A stretch of DNA of 64,000 nt from Bacillus_CJ salitolerans (GTDB lineage: Bacteria > Bacillota > Bacilli > Bacillales > SA4), in NCBI RefSeq assembly GCF_042680805.1, contig NZ_JBHUEM010000003.1:248001-312000 (forward strand), written 5' to 3'. Shown one piece after another: positions 1 through 8,377 of this stretch (position 1 is the first letter of the stretch; every line of letters starts with the position of its first letter). Below the pieces are notes generated by a model. It made no database searches. It saw only the letters and a program-made list of their open reading frames with translations, and had not been told where the DNA came from. Position numbers and translations under genes: made by a program.

Positions 1-2
1 AT

Positions 3-728
3 GAAATGATTTCAAAAGATGAAAAGTTACGAAATTTTGTACCACCAACGATAAAACTTACTAAATTTAAGAGTTTACTCTCAATGCTAAAGCAATACGG
101 TGCAGTTTATTTAAAGCCGAACCAGTCATATCAAGGAATGGGAATGTATTTTATACAAAAGAGAAATAAGGTGTATTATGTTAAAGATGAGTTCAGTAAT
201 TCTTATGTTTTCCATTCAACTGTCCAACTTAATCATTTTATAAAGAAAAGAACAGGGAAAATCAATTATTTAATTCAAAAATCCGTTGCCTTCCAATCAA
301 AGAATCGAAATGTAGATTTTCGGGTCTATCTCCAAAAGAATCGTGAGAAGAATTGGGTTTGTTCTGGTATAACATCTAGGATTTCGAAGGAAGGAAGTAT
401 TATCACCAATTCTAGAAATCGTGATCGACTTCTTGTCGCAGACGAAGGGTTCAGCTATTATTACTCTTTAGATGATGAGAAATCTCAAGACATCCAAGCA
501 AGCATGATTCATGCTTGTACAAGGATTGCTACTTTAATCGAAGGAAATGGTATTCACCTAGCAGACCTAGCTTTTGATATAATTGTTGATTCAGATTTAA
601 AGGTATGGGTACTTGAACTTCAAGGTGGATATTCACTTGAAAGAAAGAAACACGAGATTCCCCCGAACATATTCTCTAAATTAACCCTTACCCCTTTTCA
701 ATACGCAAAAACTTTAGCCGGTTTTTAA
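3..728 (+). CDS. YheC/YheD-family ATP-grasp protein, 5' end cut by window
   Basis: The frame is already open at the left edge (codon at 3) and the first ATG is at 6, so the 240 residues seen are the C-terminal part of a longer protein; family members usually have about 350-450 residues. The section with GAVYLKPNQSYQGMG resembles the ATP-grasp phosphate-binding loop, and a later ADLAFDIIVD...WVLELQGG segment resembles the metal-binding end of the fold. YheC/YheD proteins are known as endospore coat-associated proteins in Bacillus; the ligation substrate is not established to my knowledge. It sits 78 bp upstream of a Mur-ligase-like gene in the same direction. Confidence 0.75.
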   Translation, partial: EMISKDEKLRNFVPPTIKLTKFKSLLSMLKQYGAVYLKPNQSYQGMGMYFIQKRNKVYYVKDEFSNSYVFHSTVQLNHFIKKRTGKINYLIQKSVAFQSKNRNVDFRVYLQKNREKNWVCSGITSRISKEGSIITNSRNRDRLLVADEGFSYYYSLDDEKSQDIQASMIHACTRIATLIEGNGIHLADLAFDIIVDSDLKVWVLELQGGYSLERKKHEIPPNIFSKLTLTPFQYAKTLAGF

Positions 729-806
729 CTTTTTATCAAAGTGCCCTTCCCAATTTTTGTCTTTTAAATAAACATATAGAGACAAATTATTTTGGGGGAT
801 CGAAAC

Positions 807-2189
807 ATGAAAAAAATCGAGCTACAAGAAATCATAAAAGCAATAGGTGGAACGGTTATCTCAGGACATCAGAACCCAGCTATTCATTATGTAAGTAGAA
901 GGTCTGATAGTACTTTATGGAAAAATCATACGATGTTTTTTCACCCACCTGGGGAGAAAAATCTCCATATTCATTCTAGTATAAAATCGGCTGTGATTAT
1001 TACAAGGAACCCAGCTAGAGTTAAAAATTATGGTTCGAAAGTAACAATCGTGAAAGTGGAAAATGTAAGGAGAGCCTATTGGAATTTTGTCTATTATTAT
1101 AGAAGTCTCTTTAATATACCTTTTATTTCGGTGACAGGAACATGCGGAAAAACGACAACAAAAGAAATGATAAGTTGGATTCTTGCCTTTGATCGAAAGG
1201 TAAATAAAACCAATAAAAGCCAAAATGTATTGGCTATGAATTTGAATTATTTATTAAATGTTGATGAAACAACCGGTGCCACCGTCATAGAAGCAGCTGT
1301 ATCAAGTGTGGGAAATTTACAAACTTCATGCCGTTATTTTAGACCTCAAATTGGAGTATTAACCTCTATTGGGATCGATCATTTAAATGGTTTTCCAACA
1401 TTTGAAGCATATAGGAATGAGAAAGCAAAAATCTTTTCATGTGTAGGGAGCAAAGGAACGGTTATTGTAAATAGCGATGATAAACATATTCGAAAGTTGG
1501 ATTTATCAAGATATAAAGGGAAAATTATCTGGTACGGAAAGTCCAAACAATCAGAATTCAGAATAAAGGACATTCATTATGGTTTAAATGGAATGGATTT
1601 TTCACTTTATCATAACAGAAAAAAATATAAACTATTTGTACCAGGTTATGGAGAACACAATGTGTATAATGCAGTTGCTGCCATTGCCGTTGCCTACAAA
1701 CTAGGGGTAGATATAATAGAGTCAGGAAGAAGACTAAAGTCCTTCAAGCATATAGAAAGGCATACCCAAGTATTGCAAGGTGCTAAAGGTTCCACATTAA
1801 TCGATGATACATGGAGTACAAATCCTACGTCAATTCTCGCAGCACTTGATGTATTAAAAAACATTTCAAAAGATAAGAAAAAAATAGCCGTCATAGGTGA
1901 TATAAAATGGTTAGGTAAACACACCCAAAAAGCTCATTTAGATGTTGGTGAAATGGTTGCAAGAAGTGATGTTGACTTTTTAATTACTATTGGAAAGGAC
2001 GCCGGCTTGATTTCAGATCGGGCTATAGAACTAGGACTAAATCCAAAACAGGTCTTTAAACACCAATCAGCAAAAGAAGCCTATCATACGTTAAACTCCA
2101 TCATCAATCAAGATACAGTAGTACTTGTTAAAACCTCGATGAAACAGTCCTTTTCAACCTTAATTGGAAAGTTAAAGGCTTATAATTAG
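807..2189 (+). CDS. MurF-like Mur ligase family protein
   Basis: 460 residues with Mur ligase architecture: an N-terminal MurF-type domain, a central ATPase domain with the P-loop GTCGKTTTKE near residue 110 and a downstream SIGIDHLNGF segment (conserved His of the family), then a C-terminal domain with the STNPTS motif. The ATG at 807 is preferred over an in-frame TTG at 792 because GGGGG at 794-798 lies a proper distance before it. Mur ligases join an amino acid or dipeptide to a carboxylate using ATP. Its partner next door is an ATP-grasp ligase rather than cell-wall genes, so it is probably a paralogue dedicated to another amide bond and not the housekeeping murF. Substrate unknown. Confidence 0.75.
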   Translation: MKKIELQEIIKAIGGTVISGHQNPAIHYVSRRSDSTLWKNHTMFFHPPGEKNLHIHSSIKSAVIITRNPARVKNYGSKVTIVKVENVRRAYWNFVYYYRSLFNIPFISVTGTCGKTTTKEMISWILAFDRKVNKTNKSQNVLAMNLNYLLNVDETTGATVIEAAVSSVGNLQTSCRYFRPQIGVLTSIGIDHLNGFPTFEAYRNEKAKIFSCVGSKGTVIVNSDDKHIRKLDLSRYKGKIIWYGKSKQSEFRIKDIHYGLNGMDFSLYHNRKKYKLFVPGYGEHNVYNAVAAIAVAYKLGVDIIESGRRLKSFKHIERHTQVLQGAKGSTLIDDTWSTNPTSILAALDVLKNISKDKKKIAVIGDIKWLGKHTQKAHLDVGEMVARSDVDFLITIGKDAGLISDRAIELGLNPKQVFKHQSAKEAYHTLNSIINQDTVVLVKTSMKQSFSTLIGKLKAYN

Positions 2190-2306
2190 GGGGATGATGA
2201 TCAAAGGATCTAAGGAAATGTAATAAAATAAACAAAAAAAGAAGGATTTTCCGAAAATAAATAGAACTATTATCCATTCATTACATTTTTTTCAAAGAGG
2301 GACAAT

Positions 2307-3767
2307 ATGGAGATCCATTTTTCTGAAGACTTACCTAAATATAAGCAAATAGTAGAACAGTTCGAACAGATGATTCTAAACGGACAGCTTCAAGCGGGGG
2401 ATGTGCTTCCAACAGAACGGGATTTAGCAAGGAAGCTGAGTGTTAATCGGAGTACAGTTGTAAAAGCATATGACGAACTTCGGGCAACTGGCCTTGTGTA
2501 CTCGAAGCAAGGAAGTGGAACGAAGGTAAGTGATCACTTATGGGAGCTCATTCCAACTAAGTTAATTAATTGGAAAAAATTAAAACGAATGAGTTTTTCT
2601 CCATACCAACCTATTATCTCAAAAATGTATATCATAAATAAAGCAGCAGATGTGATGGATTTTGCTACAAGAAATTTATCAAAGGGACTTATTCCACTCG
2701 AGCAAGTAGATTCCAGTTTGGTTGAATTGACGAATAGGTCTTGGTTTTTTGAATCTGATGTTGAGGTCGAGTATGATACTTGCTTCGAAATAGCGAAATA
2801 TGTAAATCACTATCATGGGATTCAAGTAAATTCTAAACATATTATTACAACACCGGGTGTACCTCAGGCTATAGCCTTATTGATTTATAGTTTCCTAGAA
2901 ACGGGTCAGTCTGTAGCAATCGAGTGTCCATCCTTTACTTATCGAGTCTCATATTTCATTTCATCGGGAATAAAAATGGTTCGGTTGCCGGTAGATGAAG
3001 AGGGGTTGATACCTGAAGCCATTCCAGACTTATATAAGAAACATCGAATAAAGATGGTGTTTACAAACCCAACCTACCAAAATCCTACTGGTTCTACACT
3101 GTCTCTTCTAAGGAGGAGAAAATTGATTGAGATTTGTAAGGAATTAAAAATACCAATTGTAGAATTAGATCTTACTAGCTTGCTTAACTTTAATAAAGAT
3201 AGGAAACCACCTGCTTCGCTATATGAATTAGATGAAAAGAACGAAGTGGTCATTCATGTAGGTGGGATGAATGATGTGATTAGTCAAAATATGTACCTTG
3301 GATGGATTTTTGCATCGCCTCCGGTTTTACGAATTTTGGGAGATGCGGTTTTTCAAGCGGGTCTCGTTCCTTCGACGATCACAAGGCAATTCGCTACATC
3401 GTTTCTAAAAAATCCGAATTTAGACTCTATTATAGAGCATGTAAGATGTACGTATCGAGACCGTAAAGAAAAGTTTATCTCGACTTTAGATAAATTATCA
3501 ATATCTGAAGTCATTCCTGTTTTGTCAGAAGGAGGTACACATTTATGGTGCAAGCACAACTTGCCCATGAAGGATTTGGATTTTATTGAGATATGTTTGA
3601 AAAATGGCGTTACGTTTATACCTGGATCATTATATGGGGCAGACCATGGTTACATGCGTTTCTCGTTAACGTGGTGTAATGAAGAGATGATTGAGGAAGG
3701 GTTAAAACGCCTCAAGAAGGCCTTAATACAAAGTAGAAGTCTGCTTCAGACTAGTTTGTATAGATAA
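2307..3767 (+). CDS. MocR/GabR-type regulator (GntR HTH + aminotransferase-like domain), catalytic lysine absent
   Basis: 486 residues. Residues 1-75 form a GntR winged helix (PKYKQIVEQFEQMI, PTERDLARKLSVNRSTVVKAYDEL). The rest is a fold-type I aminotransferase domain (TNPTYQNPTGS, MRFSLTW near the end). In the usual lysine motif (G-x-x-S-K) this protein reads GGMNDVISQ, so the PLP-binding lysine is replaced by Asp, and the EDDY segment reads ELDL. It therefore may bind its effector without a Schiff base, or be PLP-independent. RBS AGAGGGA at 2296-2302. It is convergent with the peptide-binding lipoprotein gene, from which it is separated by a bidirectional terminator. Confidence 0.8.
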   Translation: MEIHFSEDLPKYKQIVEQFEQMILNGQLQAGDVLPTERDLARKLSVNRSTVVKAYDELRATGLVYSKQGSGTKVSDHLWELIPTKLINWKKLKRMSFSPYQPIISKMYIINKAADVMDFATRNLSKGLIPLEQVDSSLVELTNRSWFFESDVEVEYDTCFEIAKYVNHYHGIQVNSKHIITTPGVPQAIALLIYSFLETGQSVAIECPSFTYRVSYFISSGIKMVRLPVDEEGLIPEAIPDLYKKHRIKMVFTNPTYQNPTGSTLSLLRRRKLIEICKELKIPIVELDLTSLLNFNKDRKPPASLYELDEKNEVVIHVGGMNDVISQNMYLGWIFASPPVLRILGDAVFQAGLVPSTITRQFATSFLKNPNLDSIIEHVRCTYRDRKEKFISTLDKLSISEVIPVLSEGGTHLWCKHNLPMKDLDFIEICLKNGVTFIPGSLYGADHGYMRFSLTWCNEEMIEEGLKRLKKALIQSRSLLQTSLYR

Positions 3768-3780
3768 TAGAGACACAATA

Positions 3781-3815
3781 AAGAAGAACATGGAATTCAT
3801 GTTCTTCTTTTCATT
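3781..3815. terminator. Bidirectional rho-independent terminator
   Basis: A perfect 12-bp stem (AAGAAGAACATG / CATGTTCTTCTT) with a 5-nt loop and T-rich flank lies between two convergent genes. Confidence 0.85.
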
Positions 3816-3818
3816 TTA

Positions 3819-5516
3819 TTACTTTTCAATTGAAGCCCACTTGTAGCTATAATCAGGTCCAAATGAGTGAATATGAACATTTTTAACGTACGGTCTCCAC
3901 AGCTGGGAAGTACCGCGTTGATATAAAGGTGCTAGTGCTGCATCCTCTTCTAGGAGAATACGTTCTGATTCTTGCATTGCTTCAAAACGTGCAACTGGAT
4001 CAGAGGCTAAAGTCGTTTTTGCATTGTTAATAAGCTCATCAAATCTAGGATTTGAATAATTCATATGGTTATGTCCACCATCTGTTACCCACATGTCAGC
4101 AAATGTCATTGCATCTAAATAGTCTGGGCTCCAGCCTGCAAACTGCATTTGATAATCTTCATTTGTATCTAAATCAAGTCGGAATTCAAATGGAACATTT
4201 TTTAAATCTACTGTTAAGCCAGCTAAGTTAGTCTCTAATTGATTCTTAATGTACTCTTGTATTTTTATAGACGTTTCAGTATCGCCACCAAGTAACTCAA
4301 TCGTTACAGAATCTGTGCCGATTTCGGATAAGCCTTGAGCCCATAGAGCTTTTGCTTCTTCAACATTATATTCATTAAAGTTACCATTCTTTGCACGGAA
4401 GTCTTCTCCAGTTTCAGGATGGGTGACAAAATCCTTAGGAATGGACCAGTACGCTGGAATCGAACCGTTGTTTAAAATAACATCAGCCAGGCTTTGCTTA
4501 TCAATTGCCTTTGAGATAGCACGACGAATGTTCACGTTTGCTAATGCTGGATGCCCTTTTTGATTCATCTTTAAGTAGGCCAGAGATGGTTCACCGAATG
4601 ATTTGAATTCAGGACTCGTTTTGTACTTATCAACAAATTCTGCTGTTAAACCAACACGGTCAATCTGATTGGTTTCATATAAACTAACTGCTGTTGCTGG
4701 ATCTTTTACAACTTTTACGTTAATCGTTTCAAGCTTTACAGTGGCCGCATCCCAGTAAGAGAAATTCTTCTTTAATACCCAGCCATCTTCATGCTTCCAC
4801 TCCGTTAATGTAAACGGACCATTGTAAATTAAATTCTCTACCTCAAGTGAGTATTGGTCGCCTTGTGATGTTAAGAACTCTTCATTTTGAGGTAGGAATG
4901 TTGGAAACGTCATAAGTGTATTAAAATATGGAACTGGTCGCTCAAGTGTCACTCTTAACGTTGTATCATCTACCGCTTCAACGCCTAGATCACTTGGTTG
5001 CATTTCTCCGGCAGATATCTTATCTGCATTCTTAATGACTCCTGACATCATATATGGTCCATATTCAGAAGTAGTGTTTGGATCAATCGCTCTTTGCCAA
5101 GAGAATACAAAGTCGTGTGCTGTAACAGGAGTTCCGTTTGACCATACCGCATTGTCACGAAGGTGGAAGGTATACACTAATCCATCCTCACTAACATCAT
5201 GGTTAATGGCTACCCCTTCAACAGGTTGATTATCTGGCCCTAGTCTATAAAGTCCCTCAAACACTTCATTCATCACTTGGAATGAAACAGCATCAGTTCC
5301 CATTGCAGAGTCCATCGTTGGAATTTCTGAACCTTCAATGATATTTAATACTTGAGGTACTGACTTTTCTTGTTGTGCTTCTGTCTGTGATTCTTCATTT
5401 TCTCCTTCATTCTCATTTGATTGAGACGTGTCTTGATTACCGCCACTACAAGCAGCGATAAACATGCTCATTAACAACATAAGTGTCATTAATAGAGACA
5501 GTTTTCTTGTTTTCAT
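3819..5516 (-). CDS. Oligopeptide-type ABC transporter substrate-binding lipoprotein (OppA/DppE-like)
   Basis: 565 residues. A lipoprotein signal peptide ends in FIAAC (Cys23), followed by an acidic low-complexity linker to about residue 50, then an SBP_bac_5 domain (WSNGTPVTAHDFVFSWQRA is the typical signature). Such proteins capture peptides outside the membrane for an Opp/Dpp permease. No permease or ATPase genes are adjacent, so it must work with a distant transporter or act as a sensor. The start is supported by AAAGGGGG upstream (minus strand). The 700-bp upstream region carries an inverted repeat and two direct repeats that may be regulatory. Confidence 0.9.
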   Translation of the reverse strand: MKTRKLSLLMTLMLLMSMFIAACSGGNQDTSQSNENEGENEESQTEAQQEKSVPQVLNIIEGSEIPTMDSAMGTDAVSFQVMNEVFEGLYRLGPDNQPVEGVAINHDVSEDGLVYTFHLRDNAVWSNGTPVTAHDFVFSWQRAIDPNTTSEYGPYMMSGVIKNADKISAGEMQPSDLGVEAVDDTTLRVTLERPVPYFNTLMTFPTFLPQNEEFLTSQGDQYSLEVENLIYNGPFTLTEWKHEDGWVLKKNFSYWDAATVKLETINVKVVKDPATAVSLYETNQIDRVGLTAEFVDKYKTSPEFKSFGEPSLAYLKMNQKGHPALANVNIRRAISKAIDKQSLADVILNNGSIPAYWSIPKDFVTHPETGEDFRAKNGNFNEYNVEEAKALWAQGLSEIGTDSVTIELLGGDTETSIKIQEYIKNQLETNLAGLTVDLKNVPFEFRLDLDTNEDYQMQFAGWSPDYLDAMTFADMWVTDGGHNHMNYSNPRFDELINNAKTTLASDPVARFEAMQESERILLEEDAALAPLYQRGTSQLWRPYVKNVHIHSFGPDYSYKWASIEK

Positions 5517-5654
5517 AATTTTTCCCCCTTTAAAAGTTGTCTAAAACGCTACTTCCTTTTGGTTTATTTAATGAATAGTAAAAAGAACTAGCGTTTAGAC
5601 GGATATAAATCTGATCGCCTAGAAGCAAAACATCTTTTCTAAAAAATGAAATAC

Positions 5655-5825
5655 CTTGGGGAGGTTACCCATCTTAAAGATTAAACGATGCTAGTAGACA
5701 ACAGATTTTTTTCTATAAAACACTCTTATCTATCACAGAATAGACAATAGGTTTCATAGATTACAAATTTGTACTTTTTCAGTCAGAGGTTCCAAAATCA
5801 AATCAAAGCACTTAGGGAGGTTACC
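5655..5825. repeat. Pair of 15-bp direct repeats CTT(G/A)GGGAGGTTACC
   Basis: Copies at 5655-5669 and 5811-5825 differ at one base and are 156 bp apart, about 140 and 300 bp upstream of the peptide-binding lipoprotein start. They are not followed by start codons at RBS distance, so they are not simple ribosome sites. Direct repeats are typical operators for MocR-type regulators, one of which is encoded just beyond the lipoprotein gene; that link is an inference. Confidence 0.45.
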
Positions 5826-5949
5826 TTAAATTTAATTGGAGAACAAGCTGACATAAAAGTAATGAATTTGTAATTAAATCTTAATATTGAAAAAACTTTT
5901 TGAAATCATCCAATTATGAGTTTTTTTTACCAACCAATTTTTCTTGCTC

Positions 5950-5977
5950 AATAAAAAAAAGCCCACGAATGTGAGCA
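5950..5977 (-). terminator. Probable terminator of the minus-strand Mpo1-like transcript
   Basis: GCTCAC/GTGGGC stem with loop ATTC read on the minus strand and followed by eight T residues. It lies about 220 bp downstream of the gene ending at 6195. Confidence 0.55.
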
Positions 5978-6124
5978 GAGAAGGATATTGAATGGAAACA
6001 AGGATATATAGTCATGGAATAAAAGAAGAACGCTTTTTTGTAAGTCAATTAACAGAAAAGAACTTTACTGGGGACTATTCAACTTAAGCCGAACAAAAAA
6101 GATTTATGAGATATGTTCGAGCTA

Positions 6125-6159
6125 GAGTGAGTTCAACCTTTGTGAAAGGTTACTCACTT
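6125..6159. other. Stable hairpin of unknown role
   Basis: Arms GTGAGT-TC-AACCTTT and AAAGGTT-ACTCAC around a GTG loop give 13 base pairs with a 2-nt bulge. There is no T-run on either strand, so it is not a standard terminator. It would be in the 3' untranslated region of the adjacent minus-strand gene and could be a stability element. Confidence 0.5.
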
Positions 6160-6194
6160 CACCCAATTGAGAAAAAATATCCGAAATTATACTC

Positions 6195-6536
6195 TTAAGC
6201 CTCCATATTAAAATCTTTTGGTAATTTTACTATTTCTTTATCAAGCTGTCTCGTTAAAATGAGCCAATACATTCGGAAGTCGGCACGCAGTGACCAAACA
6301 GGATGTCCAAACGTAGCAGGCTTATTTCCTTCAATAAAGAAATGGCTGCACCAAGCAAAGCCGTAGGCAATAATTGGAGCAAGAAGGATATACCACAATA
6401 CTCCAGTTAAAATGGCTGTTAGTATACAGATAAAGACAAATGTTGTACCTACAAAATGCCAAAGCCTTGTAGAACGCTTACTATGTTGTGACAAATAAAA
6501 TGGCCAAAAATCTTGATAGTTTTTAAAATTTTTCAT
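6195..6536 (-). CDS. DUF962 / Mpo1-like membrane protein
   Basis: 113 residues with two hydrophobic segments and the family His motifs QHSKRSTRLWHFVGT and HFFIEGNKPATFGHPVWSL. The yeast homologue Mpo1 is an Fe-dependent dioxygenase acting on 2-hydroxy fatty acids; activity of bacterial members is not certain. The start chosen is the ATG at 6536 because GGGGGGG lies 6 bases before it; an ATG seven codons upstream has no ribosome site. The promoter region shared with the divergent antiporter contains a perfect inverted repeat (6556-6584). Confidence 0.75.
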   Translation of the reverse strand: MKNFKNYQDFWPFYLSQHSKRSTRLWHFVGTTFVFICILTAILTGVLWYILLAPIIAYGFAWCSHFFIEGNKPATFGHPVWSLRADFRMYWLILTRQLDKEIVKLPKDFNMEA

Positions 6537-6555
6537 TATATTCCCCCCCTTTATC

Positions 6556-6584
6556 AAAATTATATGTGAGACAACTATAATTTT
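6556..6584. promoter_or_regulatory. Inverted repeat AAAATTATA-N11-TATAATTTT, candidate operator or promoter
   Basis: Nine-base arms are perfectly complementary with an 11-base spacer, 20 bases upstream of the Mpo1-like start and in the divergent region with the antiporter gene. The AT-rich arms also contain -10-like hexamers, so this may be a promoter symmetrical by chance. Confidence 0.4.
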
Positions 6585-6711
6585 GTAGTAATTTATTCTA
6601 AATTTTCAAATCTTTTCAATAACTCAAATAATTTTTTTTACTTGTTTACTATTTGTTTTGAAATGAACATTTTCACATTGTATTCATTTACAAGTATGAG
6701 TAAAACATGGG

Positions 6712-6717
6712 TATAAT
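6712..6717 (+). promoter_or_regulatory. Candidate -10 box (TATAAT) for the antiporter gene
   Basis: TATAAT lies 33 bases before the antiporter ATG. The -35 is weak: TTTACA is present with a 19-base spacer. Confidence 0.4.
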
Positions 6718-6749
6718 GAAATTATGGAATTTTTAGGGAGGGTAAATGA

Positions 6750-7982
6750 ATGCATGCATTTAATGAAGTGTTTATTCAGATCTTGATTTTGTTAGCTATT
6801 TCGATTTCAGTTATTTCAATTGCAAAATTGATCAAGCAGCCATATTCGATTGCACTAGTTTTAGTTGGATTATTACTAGGGGTTACTGAAATCCCAATAA
6901 TAGAAGAAGCTGAATCCTTTATAACCCAGTCAAATGTGTTTCAAGCGATTATTATTTCATTGTTTTTACCTATCTTACTTGGTGATGCTACAATGAAATT
7001 GCCATTTTCTCATCTGTTTGAACAACGGAAGTCTATTTTGGCCCTAGCCTTTGGTGGAACATTACTATCATTTATATTAATTGGGTTTGGTGCCTACTCA
7101 TTATTGGGGTTACCTTTAGTAGTTGCGTTTACGTTTGCAGCATTAATGAGTGCAACAGATCCTATTAGTGTACTATCGATTTTTAAAACGTTAGGTGTTC
7201 CTTCCAAGCTTTCGACAACAATTGAAGGCGAATCTCTTTTTAATGATGGGATAGCAGTAGTCCTCTTTCAAATTTCAACCATATATTTACTTACTTATAT
7301 AGAAATGGGCTGGGCCGGTTTAGGTAGTGGATTATTATTATTCTTAAAATTTGCAGTTGGTGGAGTATTAATTGGGGGAGCTTTAGGATGGTTATTCTCC
7401 CAAATTATTCGAATATTTGATGACTATCCATTAGAAATCGCCTTTTCTGCTCTTTTATTCTTTGGGGCATTTTTCATTGCCGAGCATTTTCATGTTTCAG
7501 GGGTTATTGCCGTTGTAGTTGGTGGATTAATGTTTGGAAGCTATGGGTCAAAAATTGGAATGTCCTCGATTACTCATACGAACATTCATTCTTTTTGGGA
7601 TGCAATTACACTCATTGCAAACTCATTAATATTTTTAATGGTAGGATTAGAAATTAGGCAGATTGATTTTTCTGGTCGTTTCGGAATGATCCTATTGGCC
7701 ATTGTCTTAGTAGTAATAGGTAGAACGATGGCGCTGTATGTAAGTACAGCAGCTGTAAAGGAGCTGACTAGCAAGGATAAAATGTTACTGAATTGGGGGG
7801 GACTTAAAGGAAGCCTATCAATCGCATTAGCCTTAAGTCTTCCTACAGATTTTGAAGGTAGAGAAATAATCTTACTGTTAACCTTTTCAGTTGTGCTATT
7901 CTCTCTCCTTGTTCAAGGTTTAACGGTAGGTCCTTTAGTGAAAAAGTTAGGGATTTTAAAAGAAAAGAAACTAAACACATAG
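6750..7982 (+). CDS. Na+(K+)/H+ antiporter, NhaP-type CPA1 family
   Basis: 410 residues, almost entirely membrane segments (about 12). The signature SATDPISVLSIFKTLG followed by EGESLFNDGIAVVLF is the CPA1 core with the ion-binding Asp residues. Such proteins exchange cytoplasmic Na+ or K+ for protons and support alkaline or salt tolerance. No cytoplasmic regulatory domain is present. AGGGAGGG ends 8 bases before the ATG; an out-of-frame ATG at 6746 opens only a six-codon ORF. Followed by a strong hairpin at 8002-8032. Confidence 0.9.
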   Translation: MHAFNEVFIQILILLAISISVISIAKLIKQPYSIALVLVGLLLGVTEIPIIEEAESFITQSNVFQAIIISLFLPILLGDATMKLPFSHLFEQRKSILALAFGGTLLSFILIGFGAYSLLGLPLVVAFTFAALMSATDPISVLSIFKTLGVPSKLSTTIEGESLFNDGIAVVLFQISTIYLLTYIEMGWAGLGSGLLLFLKFAVGGVLIGGALGWLFSQIIRIFDDYPLEIAFSALLFFGAFFIAEHFHVSGVIAVVVGGLMFGSYGSKIGMSSITHTNIHSFWDAITLIANSLIFLMVGLEIRQIDFSGRFGMILLAIVLVVIGRTMALYVSTAAVKELTSKDKMLLNWGGLKGSLSIALALSLPTDFEGREIILLLTFSVVLFSLLVQGLTVGPLVKKLGILKEKKLNT

Positions 7983-8001
7983 CGATATGATCTACATAAA
8001 C

Positions 8002-8032
8002 TATCGGAACCTAGGTAATCTAGGTTCCGATA
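8002..8032. terminator. Hairpin between convergent genes, probable bidirectional terminator
   Basis: TATCGGAACCTAG pairs with CTAGGTTCCGATA around a 5-nt loop (13 bp). T-runs are short, so termination efficiency is uncertain. Confidence 0.6.
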
Positions 8033-8043
8033 ACTTTAAACTT

Positions 8044-8301
8044 TTACCACCAGAATAATCCTGCTAGTGCAATTCCTGTGATAACGCCAAGTGCTAGACC
8101 ATACCCTGCTCCCCAGCCATAGCCAGCGCCATAAAACCCGTAGCCATAGCCTCCTGCTCCTGGTCTTCCAGCTGGTGTAATATATACATGACTTCTAGTG
8201 ACTCTAGTGATTCGGCCTACATGTACACGGCCATTTCGATCATTAATTCTGACAACTTTCCCTTGGTAACGACAACATAATCCATATATATCTTGTGACA
8301 T
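8044..8301 (-). CDS. Small Gly/Tyr-rich protein with C-terminal membrane segment
   Basis: 85 residues: an N-terminal basic beta-rich part (RYQGKVVRINDRNGRVHVGR), a Gly/Tyr run (GAGGYGYGFYGAGYGWGAG), and a hydrophobic tail ending in LFWW. I do not recognise a named family. Composition and its location near YjcZ-type genes suggest a spore or cell-surface protein. RBS AAGGAGGT precedes the ATG at good distance. Confidence 0.7.
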   Translation of the reverse strand: MSQDIYGLCCRYQGKVVRINDRNGRVHVGRITRVTRSHVYITPAGRPGAGGYGYGFYGAGYGWGAGYGLALGVITGIALAGLFWW

Positions 8302-8377
8302 TTTCTATACCTCCTTTTCTTTTACGTTAATAAGATATGAAAAGGAGAGTCTAGAAGTTTGTACATTTGACTAGTTC

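Larger units (their letters stand above)
5517..6194. other. Long intergenic region with repeats and hairpins
   Basis: No convincing gene. It holds an inverted repeat with arms TCTAAAACGCTA and TAGCGTTTAGA (about 5539-5600) close to the lipoprotein start, two near-identical 15-bp direct repeats at 5655-5669 and 5811-5825, a minus-strand terminator near 5955-5975, and a stable hairpin at 6125-6159. These elements are listed separately where they deserve it. Confidence 0.6.
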
